Source of the DNA: Diphasiastrum complanatum
Lineage: Eukaryota > Streptophyta > Lycopodiopsida > Lycopodiales > Lycopodiaceae
Direction: 5' to 3'
NCBI GenBank assembly: GCA_029204225.1
Contig: CM055112.1
Span: 43,347,025 to 43,411,024, forward strand
DNA length: 64,000 nucleotides
Part shown: positions 47,929 through 58,760 of the stretch, in pieces
Layout: every line of letters begins with the position of its first letter
Position numbering within the stretch: the stretch's first letter is position 1
Program-made: the position numbers and the translations under genes
The notes under the pieces: model-generated
Told to the model about the DNA's origin: nothing
The model's database searches: none
What the model saw: the letters and a program-made list of their open reading frames with translations, nothing else

Positions 47929-48423
47929 TCAGTGATAAATTATATATACCTTGAGAGATTCAATAGTTATCTCTCCAATACAAGTTGCCATTGCTGGTAT
48001 TTCACGAATGACATCATGAAGTAAAAAATCAAATTCTCTATGTATATTTTTAGCTGAGTTTATTTTTACACATAGAAAATTTGATACTGCCTCCATATAT
48101 ATTTTTATAGAAAGAATATTCAAGCTCCAATGCCGACTGCAACAATCAAAGTGAAAATGAAAATCAATCATGACATGAGCAGGACTGCAATCGATGATAT
48201 ATATAGCCCTTTCAAAATTGGCCTCTTTTGCCTTCACAACACCCACAAAAATGACTCCCTTCGAATCCATACTAATAGTATGCTGCAAAACTTTTTGGTC
48301 GGCTTCAACAATCACATCTATAATTTTCAAAGTTTTATCTTTAAGTTTTGTACAAAATTTGGGACCTAACCTATAGCTTCTATTTGAATCTGGAAGGAAA
48401 AATTCAAAATAATTGTCGAGCAT
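47929..48423 (-). CDS. Unknown ORF, weakly sliding-clamp-like
   Basis: A 164-codon minus-strand frame, open upstream of its first ATG to 48512. Motifs such as TISMDSKGVIFVGVV, DCSPAHVMIDF and LNILSIKIYMEAVSNFL resemble by pattern the PCNA stretch with MDSSHV and NLxMGVNLxSMSKIL, but similarity is weak and only part of one clamp domain would be present. It lies downstream of the second H3-like fragment on the same strand. I give it as a hypothetical ORF; the PCNA idea needs a profile search. Confidence 0.35.
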   Translation of the reverse strand: MLDNYFEFFLPDSNRSYRLGPKFCTKLKDKTLKIIDVIVEADQKVLQHTISMDSKGVIFVGVVKAKEANFERAIYIIDCSPAHVMIDFHFHFDCCSRHWSLNILSIKIYMEAVSNFLCVKINSAKNIHREFDFLLHDVIREIPAMATCIGEITIESLKVYIIYH

Positions 48424-48719
48424 ATCAATTTTATTGCCTAAATAAGACTCATATTGATTGTAATGGTCAGAATATAAAAAAATATTATTGGAATCGTATG
48501 GGATTCAAACAAAAAAGTTATGTACAGGTTTTGAATCAAATGCGGAAACAATGTTAACAGATTTCTTTGTTATATTGTCAAGCTCCTCTTGGATTATCTC
48601 CACCTTCGGTGAAAAAACCTTCTGAGGAGCTGGATGGAGGAGGAGGAGAGGATGATTCTGCTTCTGAATCATATTCCGATTCAGTGGTTAGAACGATCTG
48701 GGGTCACTTTGCAGGAATT

Positions 48720-49128
48720 ACCTTAGGAGGAAGGGAAGCAGCTGGCCTATGAGATCCAATTTTCTTAGGGATAGCTTGCTTCTTTTTCCTCCTTGACGAT
48801 ATTGGCAAGTCTGATCTATCCAAAGGCAGGTCTTTGGAAGTGTTGGCATTATCCACATGAAGACCTGAGTACTGATTCTGAAGTCATTTGAGAATAACAA
48901 AATCTTTAGGCATGATGGTAACATGCTTACCATGCACGGTTAGAAGACAAGAATCCTCAAAAAACTGGGACAGAAAATCTTTTGTAGCACCTTGTAAGGC
49001 CTACCTACTGTAGGTTCTACCGAATGAGGGCCGAACTACAAGACCAATCAACAAACCCATTCGAGGGACAAGAACCCGAGTCTTCATGAGCATGAGCCCA
49101 TTTTTCTGGTGCTGAGCCCTCAAGTTTA
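48720..49128 (-). pseudogene. Second histone H3-like fragment with C-terminal extension
   Basis: Minus strand. From about 49128 the frame reads LMKTRVLVPRMG, a TAG stop, then ALQGATKDFLSQFFEDSCLL, TVHGKHVTIMPKDF and TGA at 48884-48886. ALQxAxxDFLxxxFEDxxLLxxHxKxVTIMPKDF is the histone H3 helix 2 to helix 3 signature. The N-helix part is more diverged. Past the TGA the frame stays open through a basic extension (SRRKKKQAIPKK) to a GTAATT at about 48720. It begins directly where the inverted CACTA N-terminal half ends. Compared with the 29.5-30.0 kb gene it has no coiled coil. Two stops make it a pseudogene. Confidence 0.6.
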
Positions 49129-49130
49129 TT

Positions 49131-50631
49131 CTAATATGGTAGACAATGAAAGATAGATAGTCTTTTTATACCATTGATTGGCTTTGTCTCATATTCAATC
49201 CAGAGCTTGTGCCAATCTGCCATGGACATTCTCTTTGGAGGCATCCTTGTTTCCATCTTTCCTTCAAATCCTCTTCTTTGTGTATGCTGAAACGAATGAT
49301 CCTCATGCAAGTATTTGCGATGATTTTCATATACAACTTTGCTTAGATGACGTGAGTGTCGAGCATCAATATTCGGTCCACAAACAAGAGACGCGTGATA
49401 TCCGGAAGTTGTAAAACCTCCAGAAATCAAATGCAATTCGTGTTACTTGTAGATCAAAAAATTAAACATAAATAGCGAATATAGAAAAAATAAATATATA
49501 GAAAATACAGATGATCTCATATTCTAATCACTTGAACAATCACCCAATCCTGGATAGTCATGCATTGTCCACATTAGAATTCCGCACAACAAAAAGTTAT
49601 TGTCTTGTATTGGACGTGAGATGTCATACACTTGGACACCTCTCCATAATAGCTCCAATGCTTCAACTAACGATGCAAGGTAGGCACCCATATTTTTTAC
49701 TTTGTGTTTTCTAGGAATTAAAAGTGCTAACATGAGATGTCCTTTTTTTATAGTCAGCCAAGGTGGAATGTTGTAGTTGACCAACACCACTGGCTAAGTA
49801 GACCACGTGCTTGACATCTTGCCAAAGGGATTCACCCCATCTGTTGCAAGTCCAAATCTTATATTTCGAGATTCACTTGCAAAACATGGATACTCTTTGT
49901 CAATGTATTTCCATGTAGGAGAATCTGAGGGTACTCTCATAACCCCATCTAAAGAACGGTGGCTAGCATGCCAATTCGTCAATTTTGAAAGGGATTTGCA
50001 ATGAAACAATCATTGCAATCGTGGAATTATTGGAAAATGTCTCAACACCTTGCTTGGGATAGTGGTCCCTTGCAAATCATCTCGATATCGAGGAGTCTCA
50101 CATATAGGACAATTTGTTAGTCTTTGATACTCACCACGATACAAGATGCAATCTTTTGGACAAGCATGATGTTGTGTATAGTCCATTCCCATTGCATTCA
50201 ACATCTTGCGTGCCTCGGCTCTTGTCTCTAGCATGTTATTTCCTTCTGGGAGTAGTTTGCGCAATACCCTGCATATAACCAAATGAATTTGCATAACATG
50301 AAACGCAATCGCTTATTCAACTAAAATTTTTAACTTACACAAGTACGCACTTAGTTAAATAAAAATAATTAAATCTTCTTTACCCAAATAAAGATGTAAC
50401 ACTTGTATCACTCCATTTATATTTTGCTTGGAGATTCAATAGAAGCAACGCAGCAGACAAACAAGATGTCTTTACTCCAGGGTATAATGGTGTATGTGAT
50501 TCTTCTCTCAATTTCCTTTCCTCGTCAGTCACAAAAGATTCGGTACCGTGTTCAGTGGGTTCTTTCATATTGTCATGATGCTCATAGACATCATTTATCA
50601 AGTTGTTCATAATTTCAACTTCATCTTGCAT
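49131..50631 (-). pseudogene. CACTA (En/Spm-like) TNP2 transposase, N-terminal half
   Basis: Minus-strand pieces: 50631-50380 (LYPGVKTSCLSAALLLLNLQAKYKW), 50294-50010 (HACPKDCILYRGEY, CPICETPRYRDD), 50009-49794 (FGLATDGVNPFG), 49790-49524 (ALLIPRKHKVKNMGAYLASLVEAL) and 49436-49131 (ENHRKYLHEDHSFQ, FEGKMETRMPPKRMS, IFHCLPY). These follow TNP2 order. The last piece ends in TAG where TNP2 has the Trp of LPYW. The C-terminal half is on the other strand from 51.36 kb, so the gene is split by inversion. TNP2 cuts CACTA ends for transposition. Confidence 0.85.
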
Positions 50632-50639
50632 AGAACAAT

Positions 50640-50763
50640 CATGTTTATATCAAGTGTACCCACAATTGTTGTCTAATATATTAAAAAAGTCTCCCATATA
50701 TCTCCAAGCCAAATGATAAATTTGATAGATAGTAAAAACATTCTAAGATTTTGACATTGTGAC

Positions 50764-50818
<55 letters not shown>

Positions 50819-51360
50819 GTCTTTCTCTCATCTATCAATCTTGACAAACAATGTTCATCAAGTCCTGTGCTTAAGCTCCAGGCTTTATACTAACCCATTG
50901 AAATATAATTCCTAAGCCATAAAAGAGTTTTGTCATCTTTAATTTTGACAAACATTGTTCGTCAAGAATTATGTTTGAACTCAAAAGTGTACGATTTGCT
51001 AAGAAAAGGCTCTCATATATGCCCAAGCTAGTTGTGTAGTTTTAAATTTCAGAGAAAACATTTTTAACTTCCGATAAACTGAGAGAGATATTTGGTCTAT
51101 CTCTAGTTCATAATTGTAGACGAATAATGTTCGTCAAGACGTATGCTTCAGTTGTAGATGTTCTAGTAGCCAATTAGAAGTGTACTTGCTAGATTGCAAA
51201 GCAGTGTACCATCATTAAATCAAACAAAATTTGCAAAAATCTTTGAGGGTCCAAAGTACCATCAAACTTTGGTAGATCGAGCTTGGGTGTATGTCTCTCA
51301 AGATGAGCTCCGTGGGTAGCAGAAACTCCATTAGGGTTGGTTTTGACCAATCACTTGCTT
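50640..51360. repeat. (GT)n(GA)n microsatellite and degenerate repeats between CACTA halves
   Basis: A GT run (50766-50796) passes into a GA run (50797-50819). After it, three imperfect units contain ACAA-CATTGTTCGTCAAG-type strings near 50845, 50948 and 51120. No coding sequence. Confidence 0.8.
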
Positions 51361-51362
51361 GA

Positions 51363-53370
51363 TCCTATGCATATATTCAAAAATGAAGGTGAATCAATAT
51401 GGAAACACTTGGTGGGCAAAAAAGATAGTATTAATGCAAGACAAGACCTACAAGAATTAAAGATAAAAAAAGAATACTGACCAAAATCCCATATGGATGG
51501 AAATACTCATATCATTCAAAGAGCCCCTTGGATTCTTACCAAGGAAGAGTACAAGTATGTACAGTCAGTCATTTGCGAGATGAGAACACCAACTGGTTTT
51601 GCTCATTCACTATGAACGTCATTCACAGTAGAAGGAAAGCTTCATGGTCTTAAATCTCATGATTGGTTGAAGATGCTTGAGTACATATTTCCAATGTGTG
51701 TTCGTGGTTGTCTAACTGATCAACTTCGCGATACCATTTACAAATTGGCATCCATTGTCAGGTACTTACATTTCTTTCACTCACGTTTTATGCTATTGCA
51801 TATTTATTTTACCTATGAATTCGATAAAGTCATATGATCATCATATACTACAAATATGGTGTAGATGGATGTGTGACAAGGAGATTCGTGAGATAGATGT
51901 GGAGAAAAAACATGAAGATATAGTGGAGGCTGTATGTATGCTTGAGAGAGATTTTCCAATCTCCATCTTGGACATACAAGTGCATCTGCTTGTGCACTTG
52001 GTCCAAGAAATTGGTATTGTCGTTCCTGTGCACTCAAGGTACAAAATACATTATTTTGGTTTTTGTGGCTTCAATATATTTAGCATCACTTTTTTTATGT
52101 CATTGAACATTGATCTTATCATGCAATAAATGTTTATAGGTGGATGTTTATTGAAAAGTTTCATGAAAGTTTTGAAAGATTTTGTGCGTCAAAAGGCAAG
52201 ACAAGAGAGAAGTATGGTCGAGGGGTGGTTAGCGCAAGAATCTCTTATTTATGTCACTGAATTTTTGCTTCAAATACATCCGTCTACTCCACGGCTATGG
52301 AATGATGAGAAGAACAATGAGGTAAAAGGTGAAAAACCCCAAGGTATGGGTGCTCCTAAGAAAATGACACCTTTTCTTAGAGAAAAAATTTCTACTTTCA
52401 TGCTCTATAATTCTGGAGTGATGGATAAGTGGTTGGAATTATATGAACAAGAGAAGAAAAAAAGAACGTTGGCTAGAAATAGACATCGACATAATAGACA
52501 TAGGGGTCATGCTGCACCTTCACGTGATGTTGAGCCATTGCCCAACCAATGCACCATAGAATGGATGGTTGACACACTCCAACAAGCAAGATCAAATGGA
52601 CAAGTCATATCTGACATGGAATGGGACTTTGCAAGAGGATGTGACTGGAAGGTTTGTTTATTGTCTTTTTATAAAATACAATGTAGCTTGTATAATGATT
52701 GATTATTGTCTTAATTACAATTAATATGTGGCAATATCGAAAGTATAGTGCAATGTGGGCATATGGTCGTCATCATTGCGTTGAACGAGTTGATATGAAA
52801 CGACGAACTTATGATTGCGGTGTTATGGCATCTTTTAATCAAGAAAGTCGGAGTAGTGCACGAGACCAAAGTGCAATCTCTGGAGAACTTGAGTATGTAG
52901 GAACTATTCGAGATATATATGAAGTGTGTTTTGGTAAAAATGGAAAATACTTTTTATTTGATGTGAAATGGTTCAAAATCAATTATCAAGTGTCAAATGC
53001 AACCGTGAAAAGAGATTGTAGTGGATTTTTTGCTATCAATTCAACCAAGACATTAAGCATGGATTATTCAGACACATTGGTGTTTGTTCAAGTAAAGCCA
53101 CGCGCTAGACATGTATTTGAAAATGCATACATTGAGAATGAAATGGAGGACTTGAATATTGACAACACAAACATGGTTGATGCAGATATAAAAATATCTC
53201 CAAGTTTTCTAAATATTATAGAAAATACGATAAATGAATCGAATGATTCTGACACAAACGACAATATTGAGAGAGTGTCTGATTACTATAATGATGATGA
53301 AAATCATCTAAGCGGAGATGAGTTGCAAGATGTATTGGCTGATGAATTTGAATCTTCTGATGATGAATAA
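51363..53370 (+). pseudogene. CACTA TNP2 transposase, C-terminal half (DUF4218 and DUF4216)
   Basis: Plus strand: DPMHIFKNEG and SIWKHLVGKKDSINARQDL (51363-51470), KLHGLKSHDWLKML (about 51640-51680), then DUF4218 text with FPISILDIQVHLLVHLVQEIG (51955-52015) across introns ending at 52130. Next are 52130-52660 (GWLAQESLIYVTEFL) and 53370-terminated DUF4216 with YGRHHCVERVD, LEYVGTIRDIYEV and FDVKWFKI, then a highly acidic tail. It begins where the minus-strand half ends in TNP2, so both halves come from one gene. Two stops before 51.6 kb (TGA, TAG-type) and the inversion disable it. Confidence 0.85.
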
Positions 53371-53799
53371 ATTATATATATATATATCACAATCATTTTT
53401 GTGATAAAATGATAATTTACGTAATTATTGCATCTTTATAATACATTCTTGCATTTTTCAAGTTTATCTTGATTTTAATCTACCAATCACTTCTAATAAT
53501 TACTGAGCACACGTTGATCATTTATAGTCACTTCAAAAATATTTTTCTTTTGAAACATCCTTACTATACTTAAAATCTATTTAAGCAATCTCTGGTCGAA
53601 GCACAATATTGATTTTGTCAGAGCACAATGATTTGACACAATGATCATTTGATTTTAATTCACAATCATGATCACATAATAATCATTTTATTATTAGTCC
53701 ACATTTATTTAAAGCCTAAAAAAAATTCATTTACTTTTAATATAATCATAGGGTTGTTTGTTTATCAAAATATTGCTCAAATAGTTTTAAGAAAAAATT

Positions 53800-54315
53800 A
53801 CAACAAATACATTTTGCCACGCGTGGCAAAATTTGCCACGCATGGCAATATAAAATTACAATTCTCTGGATTTTTCTCTAGAGATTTGCCACGTGTGGCA
53901 GTGCCATGCGTGGCAAATCTCCAAAATTACAACAAGTATATTTTGCCACGTGTGGCAAATTTGCCACGCATGGCAATATAAAAATACAGTTCTCTGGAAT
54001 TTTCTCTGGAGATTTGCTATGCGTGGCAAATCTCCAAAATAAATGAATATCAGATGTCATGTGAGAGGCGGTTAAATAGCAGCCTTGCGTGGCACTTCCA
54101 TGCGTGGCTTTACCATGCCGCACAATGTTGGCGCTCGTTTTTTTGAATTTTGGTTTAAAAAAATTTGCGTGGCAGAGCCATGAGAAAAAAAAATCAATGC
54201 CAGACCCACCTCCAGCCTGGATTTGATGTGGATGTACCACGCGTGGCAGAGCTACGCAAAGAAAAATGTGAAAATTTTGATTAAGTATCGGGTTTGCGTG
54301 GCAGCGTCATGCGAC
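53800..54315. repeat. GCCACGCGTGGC palindrome cluster
   Basis: TTTGCCACGCGTGGCAAA and close variants (GCCACGTGTGGC, GCCACGCATGGC, GCCATGCGTGGC) occur about a dozen times, e.g. 53812-53831, 53885-53917, 53941-53976, 54012-54030. A unit of about 130 bp (53800-53928) is tandemly repeated (53929-54038). Arrays of short palindromic motifs are typical of CACTA subterminal regions, which bind the TNPA-type protein. The cluster lies 430 bp after the transposase C-terminal half. Confidence 0.75.
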
Positions 54316-54400
54316 AAAATGCCCATATGTGTAGTTGTGAATTTAACACATTTAGTATAAAGGTTAGTATAAAGGTTATATGAGCAATTTTTGAAAGTAA

Positions 54401-55610
54401 TTATACATAAAGAATAGAGTGTTTATAGTTACTTACGAGTTTACCGTTTGAAATGAATCTAAAATTTGAAAGTATATCATCTTCTAGGAGCAACAGTTTA
54501 TGCTTGATGTCATTAAGGCAACAATCGTCTTCCACCTCAACACATGTCAAAAATGCATTATTGTATATTATTTTAATATTTTTTCGCTTAGAATGTCCAC
54601 TGGATTCCAAGTCGTGATCGAGTGGCACCCATTTACTCCTGCTTTTTTTTTCATTTTTTATAATGGAAGCATAAGCTCAACATTTGCTTTTCTATTTTAT
54701 AGCGAAAGCACATGGAAGATATTTTAATTTTGCATTCTATTTCTCCATCTGATTTTTTGTCCCAGCCTTCATCCATAAGCTAGATAAATCTATCTGATAA
54801 ATTTTTGCATACAAACATTGTTGGGGTTTTGTGTACATTGACACTTGAAAAGAAATCCACAAATATATTTAAAGAAATAAACCAACATATTTGGACTATT
54901 TTTCAACCCGTGTTTATCTTTAATGAATTTTTTATATCATTATATAGTTTGCAACGAAATGATTTTGATACTGTAGAATCTGGAGCAACCCATTCATCAC
55001 TTTCAAAACTAGGTAATGGAATTGGGACTGTTTGTCCAAAATTTTCTTTTACATCAGAAATGTACATGGATTCATAAAAGAAGTTTCTACAATCAGCAAG
55101 GTCTTTTGCAGTTCTACCTCTATATTGCAGATGTCCAATGTCAATATGTATTACATCTAACGCACTTGCAAGAGATCCACTTGGTTCTCATTCATTTACA
55201 TTGGATGGATATAAATCTATAAGAGAAAAATGATCAAATTGGCAAGTTTAGTAATAAATGATAAGGAATGACAAAAAAATCAAAGTATTATAATATATCA
55301 ATACTCATAGTTGTTTTTTTGTGATCCTGACGGTGGAATCCTTGCACGTTTATCTCTGACTGCATATATACATGTTGGACTAAAATTTCGGAAATAGATT
55401 TTACGATTGATGATGTTCTGAAATCCAAAATTCTGACCTTCCAATAAGATCAAAATAATGGTTTTGTCCTTTTGCTTTTTTGAAATGTTCCTTTTGATGA
55501 TGAATGCATCAGAACCCAAGAGTCTTTTGAATATTTTCTTGGCACCCATAATCCATTGTCATCTTTCTCATTGAAGAGAATCACATAGTTGATTGAGGAG
55601 CATGGCTTCT
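54401..55610 (-). pseudogene. Unknown decayed multi-part gene after the CACTA transposase
   Basis: Minus strand. A start near 55607 (MASSKKPCSS, WVPRKYSKDSW) runs into a frameshift with 55549-55298. Further down are YRGRTAKDLADCRNFFYESMY and VPIPLPSFESDEWV (55125-54950) and, last, 54628-54401 with IKIIYNNAFLTCVEVEDDCCLNDIKHKLL and FISNGKLV. The last piece has a ubiquitin-like pattern, weakly. It could be the accessory (TNPA-type) gene of the CACTA element, but I recognise no family. Confidence 0.35.
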
Positions 55611-55849
55611 TTGATGACGCCATTCTTTATGTGCAGGCCAAAATTTGAAATACTGAACTATGAATTTGAAAATATGTGTTGGTGAAAAGCCTTGAATTTG
55701 AAAATATGTGTAGGCAAAAATTTGAAACATTGAACTATTTGGTGCTATTAACTCTAGTTAACCCTATAAACCATGATTTGACAATGCAATTACATTAATG
55801 TTACATTGATTTTCTCAATCCAACCATCTATCATATTCATTTTAGCACG

Positions 55850-58500
55850 GGTCCCGCCAACGACAACCTAGGTGATGCATGGGTTGCCTGAGTGAACAAC
55901 TATATGTACAGTTTAATTTCATTTTGAGAAATACAGTTGCTACGTGAGCTTGGTGTGGAGAGTGCTTTCTGTTTGTGTTACTGTGTAGCATGATCTGTGT
56001 TCCTGTGCAAAGCAAATTCTAAGTTGGTATCAGAGTCGTACAAGGAGTGTACACAGTACAGCATCGTCATAGAAGAGAGCTTCAGGAGAAGAGAAGTCTT
56101 CTGAGAGTTTGGGGTTTACGGCGGGCTGAAGACGGAAAGAAAAGTCATTGTATAGTCAGTCGTTAGGCGTAAAGGGATCTGCAGAGGAGCTGCAAAGAGC
56201 AGTGATAGTGGCCATAGCAATTGACAAGACAGGATTTGGTGAAAAACTGAGAAAATTGTGAATTTCTCAGCTTCGGTGCGATTTTGAAGCTTTCTCTGCA
56301 AAGTTGAACTGTGTGTGGTGAAATCCTCACCAAATCGTATGTCGTCAGTCCCATCAGATTGGTAGGACTAGGGCGACCTCAGGGAGGTTGAATTTGTAAG
56401 AAAAAAACTTAGAGTAAAGCTGATAATTGCTTGGAAAAGAGCTGAAGAAGGGTTTCTTGGTAAAAATCAAAAAACTGTTGGAAAAACCAGTTGTTCTCAG
56501 TCATTCCAAGGCCAAATACAGATCTGAAAAGTTCCTCCAGGGCGTAGAGATAGGGCGCAGCCAGCTACAGATTCAGATTGGATCGAAAACGCTCCAAAAT
56601 TGCACAAGAACAAGCTAATTTGGCTTGAAAAGAAGCAAGAAATCAGAAAAAAGGAGGAGAGGTCGTGGAGGCCGTGAGGACTGGTCGCGTGCTTCAAAAC
56701 CAAAGAACACATAGTGTTCCAAAGTGAGACGCGCTTGCAAGCGCGTGGATCAGCACACAAAAGCAAGGAGAGCACATTCAGACGTACATGACCAGAATCA
56801 AGACAATGAGGGATGAACTGCATTCTATTGGTGAGCGCATACGTGATGTGGAGCTGGTGCACAATGCATTGTGTGGCATTGCAGAACCCTATCAGATGTT
56901 TGTGAGCGCAATAGCATCAAGAGAAAGATTGCCAACCTTTGACGAGCTCACAAGAATCTTGATGCAAGAAGAGCAATGGTGAGAAATGGTGAAAGCTAGA
57001 CGTCAAAATACTGACGATCAGGCACTTGCGACACGCCAAAAACAAGACAAGGGCAAGGGTAAGAAGAAGTCTAAGCAGCAATTTGTCAAGTCTCAGGAGG
57101 ATGAGGGATCTTCCAGTAAGACCAAGAAGAAAGGCAAGTGCTTCCATTGTCGTAAAAAGGGCCATTGGAAGAGTGAATGTCGCAAATTCCTGGTGAAACA
57201 AGGCAAGGGGAAACCAAAACAAGCAGGTAACCTTGTCGATGAGGGTGAGATTGAAGACTCTAGCATCTTCGTATCTGCATTGTCATCTAATCAAGATGAT
57301 CAGACGTGGTATATTGAATCGGGAGCCACAAGACACATGATAGGTAACAAGAATTGGTTCAGTAGCATGAAAGTGTTGGATAATGGAATGCCCGTTTCAC
57401 AAGCAAATGGTGAGGTGTGCAAGATCAAGGGGATAGGCACCATTTCAATCCAACTACCTGATGGCAAAAGCAGGATGATCAGGGAAGTACTTTACGTACC
57501 AGGTTTGAGGAGAAATCTACTTTATGTTGGAGTCATTACTGATCAAAAGTTGAAAGTAGAATTCGCCCATGATCGTTGCTTTGTGAAGGATGTGATCCAA
57601 AAGTTCAAAGTTATTGTGAATGGAGCAAGAGAGCCCAATACAAAATTGTATAGGTTGAATGCTACAATCAAGGGGCAACATGGACTTGTATCGTCCATTC
57701 CATCGCAAACTGAGTTGTGGCATAAGAGGCTTGGTCACTTGAACTTGGGAAGCCTCAGTTTGATGAGAAAATTGGAGATGGTAACAGGATTGCCTATCAT
57801 AGAAGATCACTAGAAATCGATGTGCAAATCTTGTGTATATGGGAAGCAGCATCGAGAGAAGTTCAATAAAGGGGGTGTTGCAAGAGCAAAAAACATCCTG
57901 GATTTAATCTACACATATTCATGCAGCCCTATGAGGACCATGTCCTTAGGTAAAGCCTTCTATTTCATGACCTTTATTGATGATATGTCATATAAGACGT
58001 GGATCTACTTCTTGAAGAAGAAATCAGATGTATTTGACAACTTCAAAAGCTTCAAAGCATTGGTTGAAAATCAGACAGGTAGGAAGATCAAAGTCCTAAG
58101 ATCAGATAGTGGAGGTGAATACAAGTCTAATGACTTCAATAATCTTTGTGATCAGTGTGGGATTAAAAGACAATTTACGCAAGCTCATACTCCTGCTCTC
58201 AATGGTGTAGCTGAGCGCAAGAATCGGACGATTGTGGAAAGTGCCAAATCTATGCTAGCTTAGATGAAACTACCAAAAGATTTTTGGTCAGAAGCATGCA
58301 ACACGGCAGTCTATTTTCAAAATAGAATGCCTACCATTGCCATACCAAAGATAACACCTGAGGAAGCATTCACAAAGAAGAAGCCATTGAGCCAAATAAG
58401 CCTTGCTAGTTGCAATATCAAGAAAAGTGGCTCAAATCTCAACATATTTACGATTCTCCAAAACACTAGGTATTCAAGAAAAATTATTATTGTATTTCAC
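55850..58500 (+). pseudogene. Ty1/copia element H: leader, gag, protease, integrase
   Basis: A primer-binding site TTGGTATCAGAG lies at 56024-56035 after an LTR-like stretch. gag is broken at first (56790-56985: NALCGIAEPYQMFVSAI). Then 56986-57813 holds the zinc knuckle CFHCRKKGHWKSEC, a protease motif YIESGATRHM (catalytic Asp replaced by Glu), YVPGLRRNLLYVG and LWHKRLGHLNLGSL. After a TAG, 57820-58263 carries the integrase core (FIDDMSYKTWIYFLKKK, RSDSGGEYKS, PALNGVAERKNR) and 58264-58400 its continuation. The element ends at about 58.4 kb; RT and 3' LTR are missing. Confidence 0.85.
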
Positions 58501-58760
58501 TTCTGTATGTAAATAAAACGAATGTTTTGAAAAATTTAACTTTATTATTGGTATATTTGGCTTTCAATAGAAGATGAGAGAAAGAAACAGTGCAAAATTC
58601 ATGAGAAGTTTGCATGTGGGTCATGCTGGCTATGTGGGGTTGAAGAATGATATGGTATACTTTTTAAATCTCTAATTTTTATGTTTTTTTTTTGTAATAT
58701 TATATGTATGTGACCTCTTCTTCAATTTTGTCATAGGAAAAAGAGTTAGGACGAGAACCA

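Noticed and set aside
47900-55600. Idea that H3-like, SET-like and clamp-like genes mark an endogenous giant virus
   Set aside because: The SET, H3-like and clamp-like pieces are scattered among transposons. Neighbouring genes have plant-type introns. No capsid, packaging ATPase or viral polymerase was seen. Transposon association is simpler.
56497-56862. 121-codon minus-strand frame opposite copia H leader
   Set aside because: Antisense to the element's leader and gag, with no recognisable domain.
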